Below, piece after piece: positions 9,124 through 17,290 of a DNA stretch of 64,000 bases. This DNA is from FEN-1219 sp963728995 (GTDB lineage: Bacteria > Pseudomonadota > Gammaproteobacteria > Steroidobacterales > Rariloculaceae), in NCBI GenBank assembly GCA_963728995.1, contig CAVSMD010000006.1, forward strand, positions 62,001-126,000, given 5' to 3'. Position 1 is the first letter of the stretch. Every line of letters begins with the position of its first letter. The notes below the pieces were generated by a model. The model was given only the letters and a program-made list of their open reading frames with translations. It ran no database searches and was not told the DNA's origin. The translations under genes were made by a program, and so were the position numbers.

Positions 9124-9144
9124 CCCGTGCTCTCAAGAATGCAA

Positions 9145-9165
9145 AGGCCGCCGAAGAGGCGGCCT
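9145..9165 (-). terminator. GC hairpin between rplY and pth
   Basis: AGGCCGCC and GGCGGCCT form a perfect 8-bp stem around a 5-nt loop. On the minus strand the stem is followed by only three T residues. It sits between the end of rplY and the start of pth and probably attenuates read-through rather than fully ending transcription. Confidence 0.55.
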
Positions 9166-9190
9166 CGCAAGACGCCAACTGCCAGGCGCT

Positions 9191-9898
9191 TCAGTCTTTG
9201 CCCTTGCCCTTGCCCTTGGCTTCCGGCTCCGGCGCGCCCTCGGCCTTGCCGGGCTCCGCCTGCGCCGTGGCCGGCACCTCTGCGGCCGCCGCCGCGACCT
9301 CGACCGCCGCCTCTTCTTCCTCGCGCCGCGGCGGGTTGACCGCGACGACCGGGTGATCGTGACCATGCGCCAAGGCCACCAGCGACACACCTTCCGGCAG
9401 CTGGATGTCCGACAGGTGGTAGATCTGGTTCAGCTCGAGCGCCGTGACGTCGAGCTCGAGGTACTCCGGCAAGTAACGCGGCAAGCAGCGAACCTCGACG
9501 TCGGTCAGCAGGTGGTCGACGACGCCACCCTGTTCCTTGACGCCCTTGGCGCTTGCTTCGTTCAAGAAGTGGATTGGCACGTCCAGCGTGATCTCGACGT
9601 CCTCGCGAATCCGCTGGAAGTCGAGGTGCATGATCTGCGGCCGGGCGGGATGGCGCTCGACGGCCTTCACGACGACCTGTTGCGTCTTGCTGCCGATCTT
9701 CAGTGTCAGGATGCTCGTGTAAAACGCCTCGCGATTCATCTGATTGCGGAGCGCGTTGTGGTCGAGCACCAAGGACTCGGGGCCTTCGCCGCCGCCATAC
9801 ATGACGGCGGGGACCTTGCCGGCTTTGCGGAGCCGGCGGGCGTCGGTGCGGCCGAGCTGCGCGCGTGGCTCTCCGGCCAGTTCGAATGCGACTTTCAC
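9191..9898 (-). CDS. rplY: 50S ribosomal protein L25, long Ctc-type
   Basis: L25 binds 5S rRNA in the central protuberance of the large subunit. The 235-residue product has the L25 domain first (about 1-95: ELAGEPRAQLGRTDARRLRKAG, MHLDFQRI) and the TL5/Ctc beta-barrel domain after it (about 100-185: LDVPIHFLNEA, PEYLELDVTAL). A low-complexity tail rich in Glu, Ala and Lys (about 190-235) ends GKGKGKD. The long two-domain form is typical of most bacteria, whereas E. coli has only the first domain. It lies in the classic prs-rplY-pth-ychF order on the minus strand. Confidence 0.95.
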   Translation of the reverse strand: MKVAFELAGEPRAQLGRTDARRLRKAGKVPAVMYGGGEGPESLVLDHNALRNQMNREAFYTSILTLKIGSKTQQVVVKAVERHPARPQIMHLDFQRIREDVEITLDVPIHFLNEASAKGVKEQGGVVDHLLTDVEVRCLPRYLPEYLELDVTALELNQIYHLSDIQLPEGVSLVALAHGHDHPVVAVNPPRREEEEAAVEVAAAAAEVPATAQAEPGKAEGAPEPEAKGKGKGKD

Positions 9899-9940
9899 GG
9901 GTTCATACCTCCAGGAAGCCGCGCATCATAGCAGGGGCGG

Positions 9941-10894
9941 TCAGTCGAGGTACAGCGAGCTGACCGAGTCCGACTCGTTGATTCGGCGCAGGGTTTCGGC
10001 CAGCAGCTCGGCCACGGAGAGCTGGCGAATCTTCGCGCACGCCCGCGCCGGCGCACTCAACGGAATCGTGTCGGTCACGACGATCTCGTCGAGCTCGGAC
10101 GCCTTTATCCGGTCGACGGCCGGGCCGGAGAGGACCGGGTGCGTGATGTAGGCCACGACCCGTACCGCGCCCCGCTGCTTCAGGACGGCGGCGGCCTGAC
10201 ACAGCGTGCCGGCCGTGTCGACCATGTCGTCGATCAGCACGCAGGTCTTGTCGCCGACCTCGCCGATCACGTTCATGACTTCGGCCTGGTTCGGTTGCGG
10301 GCGGCGCTTGTCGATGATCGCGAGGCCGGCGTCGTCGAGGCGTTTGGCGAGCGCCCGGGCCCGCTCGACGCCGCCGACGTCGGGCGACACGACGACCATG
10401 TCGCGGTACTTCTGCTTCCAGGCGTCGCCGAGCAGCACGGGCGAGGCGTAGACATTGTCGACGGGGATGTCGAAGAAGCCCTGGATCTGGTCCGCGTGCA
10501 CGTCGACGAACAGCACGCGGTCGATGCCCGCAGTCGAGATCAGGTTCGCGACCAGCTTCGCCGTGATCGGCACTCGGGCGGCGCGGCGGCGGCGATCCTG
10601 GCGGCCATAGCCGAAGTACGGCATCACGGCCGTGACGCGCGCGGCCGAGGCGCGCTGGCAAGCATCGGCGATGATCAAGAGCTCCATGAGGTTCTCGTTC
10701 ACCGGCGGGCAGGTGGGCTGCACGATGAACACGTCGCGCCCGCGCACGTTCTCCATGATCTCGACGCTAACCTCGCCGTCGCTGAAGCGGCCGACGGTGA
10801 TGCGTCCGAGCGAGAGTCCCAAGTGAAAAGCGATGTCGCGTGCGAGCGCAGGATGCGCGTTGCCGGAAAAGATCGTCGTCGAAATCGGGTCCAA
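9941..10894 (-). CDS. prs: Ribose-phosphate pyrophosphokinase
   Basis: Makes PRPP from ribose 5-phosphate and ATP, feeding purine, pyrimidine, histidine, tryptophan and NAD synthesis. The protein has 317 residues, standard for class I enzymes. Recognisable parts are the N-terminal SGNAHPALA, the flexible-loop region PYFGYGRQDRR, the metal-binding FVDVHADQIQGFFD and the PRPP-binding loop VLIDDMVDTAGT. The start was taken at MDPISTT, which matches family N-termini. tRNA-Gln lies just upstream on the same strand and rplY follows after 42 nt. Confidence 0.96.
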   Translation of the reverse strand: MDPISTTIFSGNAHPALARDIAFHLGLSLGRITVGRFSDGEVSVEIMENVRGRDVFIVQPTCPPVNENLMELLIIADACQRASAARVTAVMPYFGYGRQDRRRRAARVPITAKLVANLISTAGIDRVLFVDVHADQIQGFFDIPVDNVYASPVLLGDAWKQKYRDMVVVSPDVGGVERARALAKRLDDAGLAIIDKRRPQPNQAEVMNVIGEVGDKTCVLIDDMVDTAGTLCQAAAVLKQRGAVRVVAYITHPVLSGPAVDRIKASELDEIVVTDTIPLSAPARACAKIRQLSVAELLAETLRRINESDSVSSLYLD

Positions 10895-10921
10895 GGTCCG
10901 GCTCCTATCGGTGGCTCGATT

Positions 10922-10996
10922 TGGCTGGGGCGGTAGGAATCGAACCTACGTATGACGGGATCAAAACCCGTTGCCTTACCGCTTGGCTACGCCCCA
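10922..10996 (-). tRNA. tRNA-Gln (anticodon TTG)
   Basis: Read on the minus strand: acceptor TGGGGCG pairs with CGCCCCA, the anticodon stem is ACGGG/CCCGT with loop TTTTGAT giving anticodon TTG, and the T-arm is GTAGG-TTCGATT-CCTAC. The discriminator G and CCA end are encoded. It lies between lolB and prs, a common gammaproteobacterial position. Confidence 0.97.
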
Positions 10997-11029
10997 ATGC
11001 GGCTATTCTGCTGGGCGCGTGGCGATCAC

Positions 11030-11647
11030 TCAAGGAGTAGCGGCAGCGGTCGTCGGCCGCCAAGTGTCGATCGTGAGGCGTAACTTCAGGTCGCCGTGCG
11101 TGAGATCGATGCGGCGCGGCACGAGGACGCCGCTCGAGTCACTCGCGAGCATGGCCAGCTGGTACATCGGGAACGCGACGTGCCACAGCCGTTGATCGAA
11201 TGCGGCGAGTGTGCCGTCGGTGCCGTTCTCGACGTTGGCGCGAAAGCCGGGATCCGTCAGGCCGAGCAACCAGGCATGCAGGCTGCCGACCGGCAGCCAC
11301 CAGCCGAGCAGCGCCGAGAGCTCCGGCTCGGGATCGGTCAGCGTGCGGGTCTCGCCGCGCGCCGTGAAGGTCATGCTGTTCGGATTCCCCGCCACCCGAA
11401 GAACGCCGGCGCCGAGCGGGCTACGTACGGACAGGTCGAGGGAATCGGCGCGCTGTTGCCAATCGAAACGACCCTGGAAGCCGCCCGCCCCGGTGTCCAC
11501 GGCGAGCCGCCCATGAATCTCCCAGCCGCCGACCGCTTCGAGCGCGCCGCGCCGCGCGTCGTAGCTCAAGCCGTCGGTGCCTACCGGGAGGGTGGCGCAC
11601 GCCGGCAGCACGAGGGCGGCCGCGACGGGCAGGAGCCAGCGCTTCAT
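11030..11647 (-). CDS. lolB: Outer-membrane lipoprotein receptor LolB
   Basis: LolB accepts lipoproteins from the periplasmic carrier LolA and inserts them in the outer membrane; it is itself a lipoprotein. The 205-residue product has a signal peptide with lipobox LPAC (Cys near residue 17) and then the LolB beta-fold: GGWEIHGRLAVDTGAGGFQG, FDWQQRADSLDLSVRSPLGAG and LGWWLPVGSLHAWLLG. The start ATG overlaps the stop of the upstream TPR gene by 4 nt, so the two are coupled. ispE, which usually follows lolB, is absent: only about 30 nt separate lolB from tRNA-Gln. Confidence 0.92.
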   Translation of the reverse strand: MKRWLLPVAAALVLPACATLPVGTDGLSYDARRGALEAVGGWEIHGRLAVDTGAGGFQGRFDWQQRADSLDLSVRSPLGAGVLRVAGNPNSMTFTARGETRTLTDPEPELSALLGWWLPVGSLHAWLLGLTDPGFRANVENGTDGTLAAFDQRLWHVAFPMYQLAMLASDSSGVLVPRRIDLTHGDLKLRLTIDTWRPTTAAATP

Positions 11648-13428
11648 TCGTGTAGCTGAGTGCCGACGTCCTTCAGATGGCGGTCGTCGGGGTTTTGCTC
11701 GAGCGCGTCGTGCAGCAGCTCGCGGGCGCTGTCCTTCTGGCCGAGTTGCCAGCGCACGGCGACGAGATGCGAGGCGATCTCGGCCTCCGGCTCGAGCCGG
11801 TACGCGCGCTCGAGGTAGTCGAGCGCCGCGTGGTAGTCGCCGAGCTTGTAGAGCACCCAGCCCATGCTGTCGATGATCGCCGGGCTGTCGGGGCTCATGG
11901 CGAGCGCCCGCTGGATGTAGCCCCGAGCCTCCTGGTGCCGATCGAACTGATCGGTCAGCAGATAGCCGAGCGCGTTCAGCAGCGCGGGATCGTCGGGGCT
12001 CTCCGCCACGAGCCGCTCGAGCAGGTCGACGGCTTTGCGATTTCGGCCTTGGTTCTCGTAGAGCAGCGCCATCGAGTAGCGCAGCGAGCCGTTGCCTTTG
12101 TAGCGCGACAAGCCGCGGCTGAGCAGCTTTTCCGCCTCGTCGAACGCACCACGATCTTGAGCGTCCTGCGCCAGGATCACGAAGAGCTGCACGTGCGCCG
12201 TGCGCAACGCTTGATCGTCGGGGTGCGCGGCGAGCGCGTCGTCGAAGATCTTCATCGCCTCGTCGGGCTTCTTCATCTGCAGCAGCAGCTGGCTCTGCGC
12301 CACGAGCATGTCGGACCCGAACCGCGGATTGGCTTCGCCGAAGTCGCGCAGATGCCGGATTGCGCCTTCGCCGTCACCCTGCTCGCCGAACATGATCCGC
12401 GCCGTGCGCAGCTGCGCCTCGACGGCATGAGTGCCTTCCGTCACGCGCGCGTACGAGCGGGTGGCTTGCAAAAAGTCCTTTTCGGTCTCTGCGAGCCGTC
12501 CGAGGTAATAGAACGCCTCGTTGCGATAGTGCGGATCGGTGCGCAGGTTGTTGAAGTAGCCCTTGGCATCGTCGACGCGATTCTCGGTCATCGCGAGGAA
12601 GCCGAGCGCGCGCGTCGCCTCCGGTAGACCCGGGTTTGCGGCGAGCAGGTCGTTGAGGCGCTTCTCCGCGTCGCGCGGCTTGCCCGCAGACAGGAGCAGC
12701 TCGGCGTACTGCAGCTGCACTTCGACGTCCTTGTGCTGCTCCGCGAGCTGCGCCGCGATGGCGAGACTCTCGTCGCTGCGCCCCGCCACGAGCAGGGCAC
12801 GTGCGTACAGCAACTGCGCCTCGAGCCAGTCCGCATTGGACTTGCTCGCCGCTGCGGCGTTCGTCAATGCCAGATCGAAGTCGCCGGAACGCAGCGCAAG
12901 CCGCGCGAGCGCATATTGGCCGGTGGGGACGTTGGGGAACGTGACATTCAACGCCTGCATGATCGACGTGGCGGCGCGCGGATACGGCTCGTCGACGAGC
13001 GCCTCGAGCACCAGCGAGAAACCGGTGCCCGGGTCGTCCATGTCGCGGATGAAACGCTCGAACTCGGCCACCGCACGCGGCAGGTGGTTGGCGCGCGTCT
13101 CGAACACGCCCGCGAACCAGGCCGGACGTTCGTCGTCCGGCGCCAGCTCGCGCCAGCGTGCGGCGGCCTTCAGTCCGAGATCGGTCAGCTCGAGCTGATG
13201 TGCGACGCGGGTCGCGCGCTCCGCCAGTGCGGGCTCGTCCGATGCTTGCGCCGCCGCCAGGAACTCGTTGGCTGCCGTGCTGAAATCTTGACGTTCGAGT
13301 GCGATGTCGCCGAGCAGGACGTGCGAATCGACGGCGATTTGCTGCTGGCCGTCGGTCTCATCGGCCGCGGGCGCCGTCGCGCAGCCCGCCATGCACGTTA
13401 CGAACAGCCACAAGGAAGCGCGCTTCAT
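11644..13428 (-). CDS. TPR-repeat lipoprotein
   Basis: A 594-residue tetratricopeptide protein upstream of and overlapping lolB. The start at 13428 gives a signal peptide ending in MAGC with a predicted lipidated Cys near residue 15. Many TPR units follow across the length, for example LLGDIALERQDFSTAANEFL, PGLPEATRALGFLAMTENR, YLLTDQFDRHQEARGYIQRA and ALDYLERAYRLEPEAEIA. Proteins of this type beside lolB are widespread in gammaproteobacteria and are thought to be periplasmic scaffolds; no catalytic domain is visible. Coupling to lolB suggests a job in envelope assembly, which is inference. Confidence 0.88.
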   Translation of the reverse strand: MKRASLWLFVTCMAGCATAPAADETDGQQQIAVDSHVLLGDIALERQDFSTAANEFLAAAQASDEPALAERATRVAHQLELTDLGLKAAARWRELAPDDERPAWFAGVFETRANHLPRAVAEFERFIRDMDDPGTGFSLVLEALVDEPYPRAATSIMQALNVTFPNVPTGQYALARLALRSGDFDLALTNAAAASKSNADWLEAQLLYARALLVAGRSDESLAIAAQLAEQHKDVEVQLQYAELLLSAGKPRDAEKRLNDLLAANPGLPEATRALGFLAMTENRVDDAKGYFNNLRTDPHYRNEAFYYLGRLAETEKDFLQATRSYARVTEGTHAVEAQLRTARIMFGEQGDGEGAIRHLRDFGEANPRFGSDMLVAQSQLLLQMKKPDEAMKIFDDALAAHPDDQALRTAHVQLFVILAQDAQDRGAFDEAEKLLSRGLSRYKGNGSLRYSMALLYENQGRNRKAVDLLERLVAESPDDPALLNALGYLLTDQFDRHQEARGYIQRALAMSPDSPAIIDSMGWVLYKLGDYHAALDYLERAYRLEPEAEIASHLVAVRWQLGQKDSARELLHDALEQNPDDRHLKDVGTQLHE

Positions 13429-13555
13429 GGCCCCAATATACCCCAGACGCCGTCCGATGAATGCCGGTTTGCGCACGGTCCGCGCGGCCGCCGGCGTCGT
13501 CACGCCGGGCGCAGCTTGCTTGTGAAGGCTAGGTGATTCTTCGACAATTCGCGCC

Positions 13556-13810
13556 ATGAATGAGCTCGCCGACATCGTTACTCAATGGTTCGACCCGGAA
13601 GTCGTCGGCGCGTTCGTGCTCGCCTGGAGCGGCCGGCTGATCGCCGCGCTCGTGATCTTCCTGGTCGGCCGGCTCGTCGCGCGCTGGCTGTCGAGGGGCT
13701 CGAGCCACGCGATGCTGCGCGTCGGCCCGGATCCGACGCTCGGCAGGTTCTTCGGCAACGTCGCCTACACGGGGCTGCTGTCGCTCGCCACGCAGACGGC
13801 AAGCAAGTGA
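13556..13810 (+). pseudogene. 5' fragment of a small mechanosensitive channel (MscS-like) gene
   Basis: Encodes 84 residues matching the start of small MscS channels: a first amphipathic stretch, a membrane helix (SGRLIAALVIFLVGRLVARW), the basic loop, RVGPDPTLGRFFGNVAYTGL and the start of the next helix ending QTAS. The pore helix and the beta and C-terminal domains (about 180 residues more) are missing; the frame stops at TGA, whose first two bases belong to the GTG start of prfA. I read it as a truncated gene joined to prfA by deletion. In related bacteria hemA commonly occupies the place before prfA and is not present here. Confidence 0.7.
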
Positions 13811-14895
13811 AGGAGTCGCTGCGCACCAAGCTCATGGAGCTCGTCGAGCGGCACGAAGAGGTCGGTCGGCTGCTGGGCGACGGCGCAACGATCGCCGACA
13901 AGGACCGCTTCCGCGACCTGTCGAAAGAGTACGCGCGGCTCGACGAAGTCGCGCGCGACTTCGGCGCGTATCGCGAGCTGGAGCGCGACATCGCGGCGGC
14001 CGAGGAGCTGCGCGAGAGCAACGAGCCCGACATGCGCGCGCTTGCCGACGACGAGCACAAGGAGCTCGTTGTGCGGCGTGACGGCCTCGAGCGCCGGCTG
14101 CTGATGCATCTCGTGCCGAAGGATCCCGACGACGACGCGAACCTGTTCCTCGAGGTGCGAGCCGGCACGGGCGGCGACGAGGCGGCGATCTTCGCGGGCG
14201 ATCTGTTCCGGATGTACAGCCGTTACGCGGAGCGCCAGGGCTGGACCGTCGAGGTCTTGAGCTCGAGCGCCGGCGAGCACGGCGGCTATCGCGAGATCAT
14301 CTCGCGCGTCGTCGGCAAGGGCGCCTACGCGAAATTGAAGTTCGAGTCCGGCGTCCATCGCGTGCAGCGGGTGCCGGAGACCGAGGCCCAGGGTCGGATC
14401 CACACCTCGACGTGCACCGTCGCCGTGTTTCCGGAGCCCGAGGACGTGGGCGACATCGAGATCAACAAGGCCGATCTCAAGGTCGACACGTATCGCGCGT
14501 CCGGCGCCGGCGGTCAGCACGTGAACAAGACCGATTCGGCCGTGCGTATCACGCACCTGCCCTCCGGCATCGTCGTGGAGTGCCAGGACGAGCGCTCGCA
14601 GCACAAGAACCGTGCGCGCGCGCTGTCGCTGCTCTCGGCGCGGCTGCGCGACGCCGAGGAGACGAAGCGCCACACCGAGACGGCCGAGAAGCGCCGCGGC
14701 CTCGTCGGCACTGGCGACCGCTCGGAGCGGATTCGGACCTACAACTTTCCGCAGGGTCGACTGACGGACCATCGGATCAATCTCACGTTGTACAAGCTGT
14801 CCGACGTCGTCGAGGGCGATCTCGAGGACGTGATCGGGCCGCTGGCGAACGAGTACCGCGCCGATCAGCTCGGCGCGCTCGGTCTCGCCGGCTGA
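13807..14895 (+). CDS. prfA: Peptide chain release factor 1
   Basis: Recognises UAA and UAG and triggers peptide release. The 362-residue product starts at GTG (KESLRTKLMELVERHEEVG), chosen because it aligns end to end with E. coli RF1. The catalytic GGQ lies at residues 235-237 (GAGGQHVNKTDSAV). The codon-reading tripeptide, PAT in E. coli, reads PET here (QRVPETEAQGRIHTS). The gene overlaps the stop of the mscS fragment as GTGA and overlaps the prmC start as TGATG, so prmC, which methylates the GGQ glutamine, is made with it. Confidence 0.95.
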   Translation: MKESLRTKLMELVERHEEVGRLLGDGATIADKDRFRDLSKEYARLDEVARDFGAYRELERDIAAAEELRESNEPDMRALADDEHKELVVRRDGLERRLLMHLVPKDPDDDANLFLEVRAGTGGDEAAIFAGDLFRMYSRYAERQGWTVEVLSSSAGEHGGYREIISRVVGKGAYAKLKFESGVHRVQRVPETEAQGRIHTSTCTVAVFPEPEDVGDIEINKADLKVDTYRASGAGGQHVNKTDSAVRITHLPSGIVVECQDERSQHKNRARALSLLSARLRDAEETKRHTETAEKRRGLVGTGDRSERIRTYNFPQGRLTDHRINLTLYKLSDVVEGDLEDVIGPLANEYRADQLGALGLAG

Positions 14896-15773
14896 TGATC
14901 ATGGCGACGAGTCACCCGACCGACACGGTGGCAGAGCCCGCGTCGACCCCTGCGCTGATTGCGGCGGCCGTGCGCGAGCTCGGCGGGGTCAGCGACTCGG
15001 CGCAGCTCGATGCCGAGCTGCTGCTGGCGGCGGCGACGGATCGATCGCGCGGCTCGCTGCTGGCGTTTCCGGAGCGCGCCGTGGCGGCGAAGGCTGCCGG
15101 GCGGTTTGCCGCGCTGGTCGCGCGCCGTGCGCACGGCGAGCCGCTCGCCTACGTGCTCGGCGTGCGGGAGTTTTTCTCGCTCGAGCTTGCCGTCGATCCC
15201 GCGGTGCTCGTGCCGCGGCCCGAGACCGAGCTGCTCGTGGAGGCGGTTCTCGCGCGCTGCGCGGGTAGGCCGCAGCCCGTCGTGCTCGACGTCGGCACCG
15301 GCAGCGGCGCCATCGCGCTGGCGGTCAAGCGCGAGTGCCCGGCGGCAGAGGTCACGGGCCTCGACGTGAGCGTCGCGGCGCTCACCGTCGCGCAGAGCAA
15401 CCGGCAGCGGCTCGGCCTCGCGGTCCGCTGGCTCGAATCGAGCTGGCTCGCCGCGGTGGCGGGCGAGCGCTTCGATGCGATCGTCAGCAACCCGCCGTAT
15501 CTTCGCAGCGTCGAGATCGCGGGCGCGCTGACGCACGAGCCGCGACTCGCGCTCGACGGCGGCGCGGACGGGCTCGACGCGTATCGCGTGCTGCTTGCGC
15601 AAGCCGCCGCGCACCTCGATCGCGGCGGCGCGTTGCTGCTCGAGCACGGCGCCGCGCAGCGCGCCGCGCTCATCGAGCTCGCGCTCGCGAGCGGCTGGCG
15701 TGTGGTGCGGACGCTCGACGATCTCGCGGGCCGGCCGCGCGTGCTCGAGCTCGAGCCGGGACGCGCGGCATGA
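14895..15773 (+). CDS. prmC: Release factor glutamine methyltransferase
   Basis: Transfers methyl from S-adenosylmethionine to the Gln of the GGQ motif of release factors. The product has 292 residues: an N-terminal helical domain (about 1-85), then a Rossmann methyltransferase domain with VLDVGTGSGAIALAVK (motif I) and the diagnostic NPPY at residues 199-202. The start ATG overlaps the prfA stop; a second ATG six bases on would shorten it by two residues. The stop overlaps the following ThiF/MoeB gene as ATGA, forming a tight prfA-prmC-moeB run. Confidence 0.94.
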   Translation: MIMATSHPTDTVAEPASTPALIAAAVRELGGVSDSAQLDAELLLAAATDRSRGSLLAFPERAVAAKAAGRFAALVARRAHGEPLAYVLGVREFFSLELAVDPAVLVPRPETELLVEAVLARCAGRPQPVVLDVGTGSGAIALAVKRECPAAEVTGLDVSVAALTVAQSNRQRLGLAVRWLESSWLAAVAGERFDAIVSNPPYLRSVEIAGALTHEPRLALDGGADGLDAYRVLLAQAAAHLDRGGALLLEHGAAQRAALIELALASGWRVVRTLDDLAGRPRVLELEPGRAA

Positions 15774-16501
15774 GCAACCGCTACGCGCGCCAGATCGTGC
15801 TGCCCGACGTCGGCGCCGAGGGTCAGGCGCGGCTCGGCAGGGCGCGCACGCTGATCGTCGGCCTCGGCGGGCTCGGCTGTCCGGCAGCGCTGTTCCTCGC
15901 GACGAGCGGCGTCGGCAAGCTCGTGCTGAACGACTTCGATACGGTCGACGAGACGAATCTGCCGCGCCAGATCCTGTACGGCCCGAGCGACGTGGGGCAG
16001 CTCAAGGTCGCGGCCGCGAAGGCGCGTCTGAATGCGCTGAACCCGGACGTGGAGATCGTGTGTCTGCCCGAGCGGCTCGACGCGGCCGCGCTCGATGACG
16101 CGATCGCCGGCGTGGACGTGGTGCTCGACGGCACGGACAACTTCGCGGCGCGCTTTGCCGTGAATCGCGCCTGCGTCGCGCATGGCGTGCCGCTCGTGTC
16201 CGGTGCCGCCGTGCGGCTCGAAGGCCAGATCGTCGTGTTTCCGAACCGTGGCGACGGGCCGTGCTACGCATGCCTGTACAACGACGAGGACGAGTGGCTC
16301 GGCGATTGCCAGGGCAACGGCGTGCTCGCGCCCGTGCCGGGTGTGATCGGCACCCTGATGGCCCAAGAGGCGCTGAAGCTCGTGTTAGGCTGGCCGTCGT
16401 CGTTGCACGATCGGCTCCTGCTCTGGGACGCGAAGCGCGGCGACTGGCAAAGCGTGGCGCTGAAGCGCGACCCAAGCTGCGGGGTCTGCGGCGTGCGCTA
16501 G
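15770..16501 (+). CDS. moeB: MoeB/ThiF family adenylyltransferase
   Basis: An E1-like enzyme that adenylates the C-terminal Gly-Gly of a MoaD- or ThiS-type sulfur carrier, for molybdopterin or thiamine synthesis. In its 243 residues one sees the ATP loop VGLGGLGCPAALFLA, NDFDTVDETNLPRQI, DGTDNFAARFAVN, the crossover region (DCQGNGVLAPVPGVIGT) and two zinc Cys pairs (CYAC and CGVC). No rhodanese domain follows. I favour MoeB because the window holds molybdenum enzymes and MoeB commonly follows prmC, but ThiF cannot be excluded. Confidence 0.85.
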   Translation: MSNRYARQIVLPDVGAEGQARLGRARTLIVGLGGLGCPAALFLATSGVGKLVLNDFDTVDETNLPRQILYGPSDVGQLKVAAAKARLNALNPDVEIVCLPERLDAAALDDAIAGVDVVLDGTDNFAARFAVNRACVAHGVPLVSGAAVRLEGQIVVFPNRGDGPCYACLYNDEDEWLGDCQGNGVLAPVPGVIGTLMAQEALKLVLGWPSSLHDRLLLWDAKRGDWQSVALKRDPSCGVCGVR

Positions 16502-16571
16502 CGCCTGCTGCGGCGTTGTCGCGTCGGTGTCGTTTCGCTACTCTGGCTCGCATGGGCGACACCTCGAAGCC

Positions 16572-16793
16572 ATGACCGCCGCGCGGAATCAGCAACCCAT
16601 AGGGCGCACGGTAGGCCGGCGCGTTGCGCGCGACGGTCGTCCGTTGTCGCCCGAGGATCGCGCCGCGCTCACGCGCCAGGCCCGTTACGTTACGCGGACG
16701 CCGAAGGGTGTATTCATCTACTACAGCGCCGAGGAGATGGATGCGGACCGGCTGCGGTGGACGGTCGACGCGATCGTCGAGAAGCACCGTTGA
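16572..16793 (+). CDS. Small protein coupled to a nucleotidyltransferase
   Basis: Encodes 73 residues, basic at the N-terminus (QQPIGRTVGRRVARDGR) and with RTPKGVFIYYSAEEMDADRL near the end. I do not recognise a named family. Its stop overlaps the TTG start of the nucleotidyltransferase gene as TTGA, so the pair is translationally coupled. A small protein before a minimal nucleotidyltransferase recalls MNT/HEPN and AbiE-like toxin-antitoxin layouts, but this protein shows no HEPN motif (R-x4-6-H). The function is unknown. Confidence 0.6.
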   Translation: MTAARNQQPIGRTVGRRVARDGRPLSPEDRAALTRQARYVTRTPKGVFIYYSAEEMDADRLRWTVDAIVEKHR

Positions 16794-17278
16794 CCGAGTA
16801 CACGCGTCCGGCGACGTGGGACGACGTGAAGACGCTTGCCAGGTATCTTCAGGAGGCGCGGGTCGATTACGCACTGGTGGGGGCCTACGCGATCGCCGCG
16901 CACGGCTTCAGCCGCTTCTCGGAAGACATCGACATTCTCGTGAATCCTTCCGCCGAGAACTCTCGACGCTGGATACTCGCGCTCTCGCGCCTGCCCGACG
17001 GCGCCGCCGGTGAGCTCGCGGCGGAGGGCGACGTGTTCAAAGACGACAAACGGTACGCCATCCGCATCAACGACGAATTCACCGTGGACGTGATGCCGGC
17101 GATCGCGGGTCAGAGCTGGCAGGACATGCAATCGCACATCGTCTCGATGATGATCGAGGACGTGCCGATTCGCGTGCTTGATCTACCGGGCCTGCTCAAG
17201 ACCAAGCAGGGGCTGCGGCCGAAGGACCAAATGGACGCAGCCGTGATTGCCGAGGCGCTCAGGCGCCTGCGGAAGTAG
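16790..17278 (+). CDS. Nucleotidyltransferase-fold protein (AbiEii/MNT-like)
   Basis: A 162-residue protein of the polymerase-beta-like fold: YALVGAYAIAAHGFSRFSED then IDILV carries the G-[AS]-x-DxD active-site pattern, and FTVDVMPA supplies a possible third acidic residue. Such stand-alone domains are often toxins or antitoxins of AbiE or MNT systems, or small-molecule modifiers. The start TTG at 16790 was chosen because it overlaps the preceding stop and gives TEYTRPATWDDV; a GTG/ATG start further upstream would overlap the small gene in another frame. No HEPN partner is visible downstream. Confidence 0.7.
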   Translation: MTEYTRPATWDDVKTLARYLQEARVDYALVGAYAIAAHGFSRFSEDIDILVNPSAENSRRWILALSRLPDGAAGELAAEGDVFKDDKRYAIRINDEFTVDVMPAIAGQSWQDMQSHIVSMMIEDVPIRVLDLPGLLKTKQGLRPKDQMDAAVIAEALRRLRK

Positions 17279-17290
17279 GGTCGAAAGGGG

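Noticed and set aside
10840..11040. Small plus-strand ORF reading AGAVGIEPTYDGIKTRC
   Set aside because: It is a translation of the tRNA-Gln complement, a common annotation artefact.
13585..13806. N-terminal extension of prfA by about 75 residues
   Set aside because: That stretch is the out-of-frame reading of the mscS fragment; RF1 aligns from the GTG at 13807.
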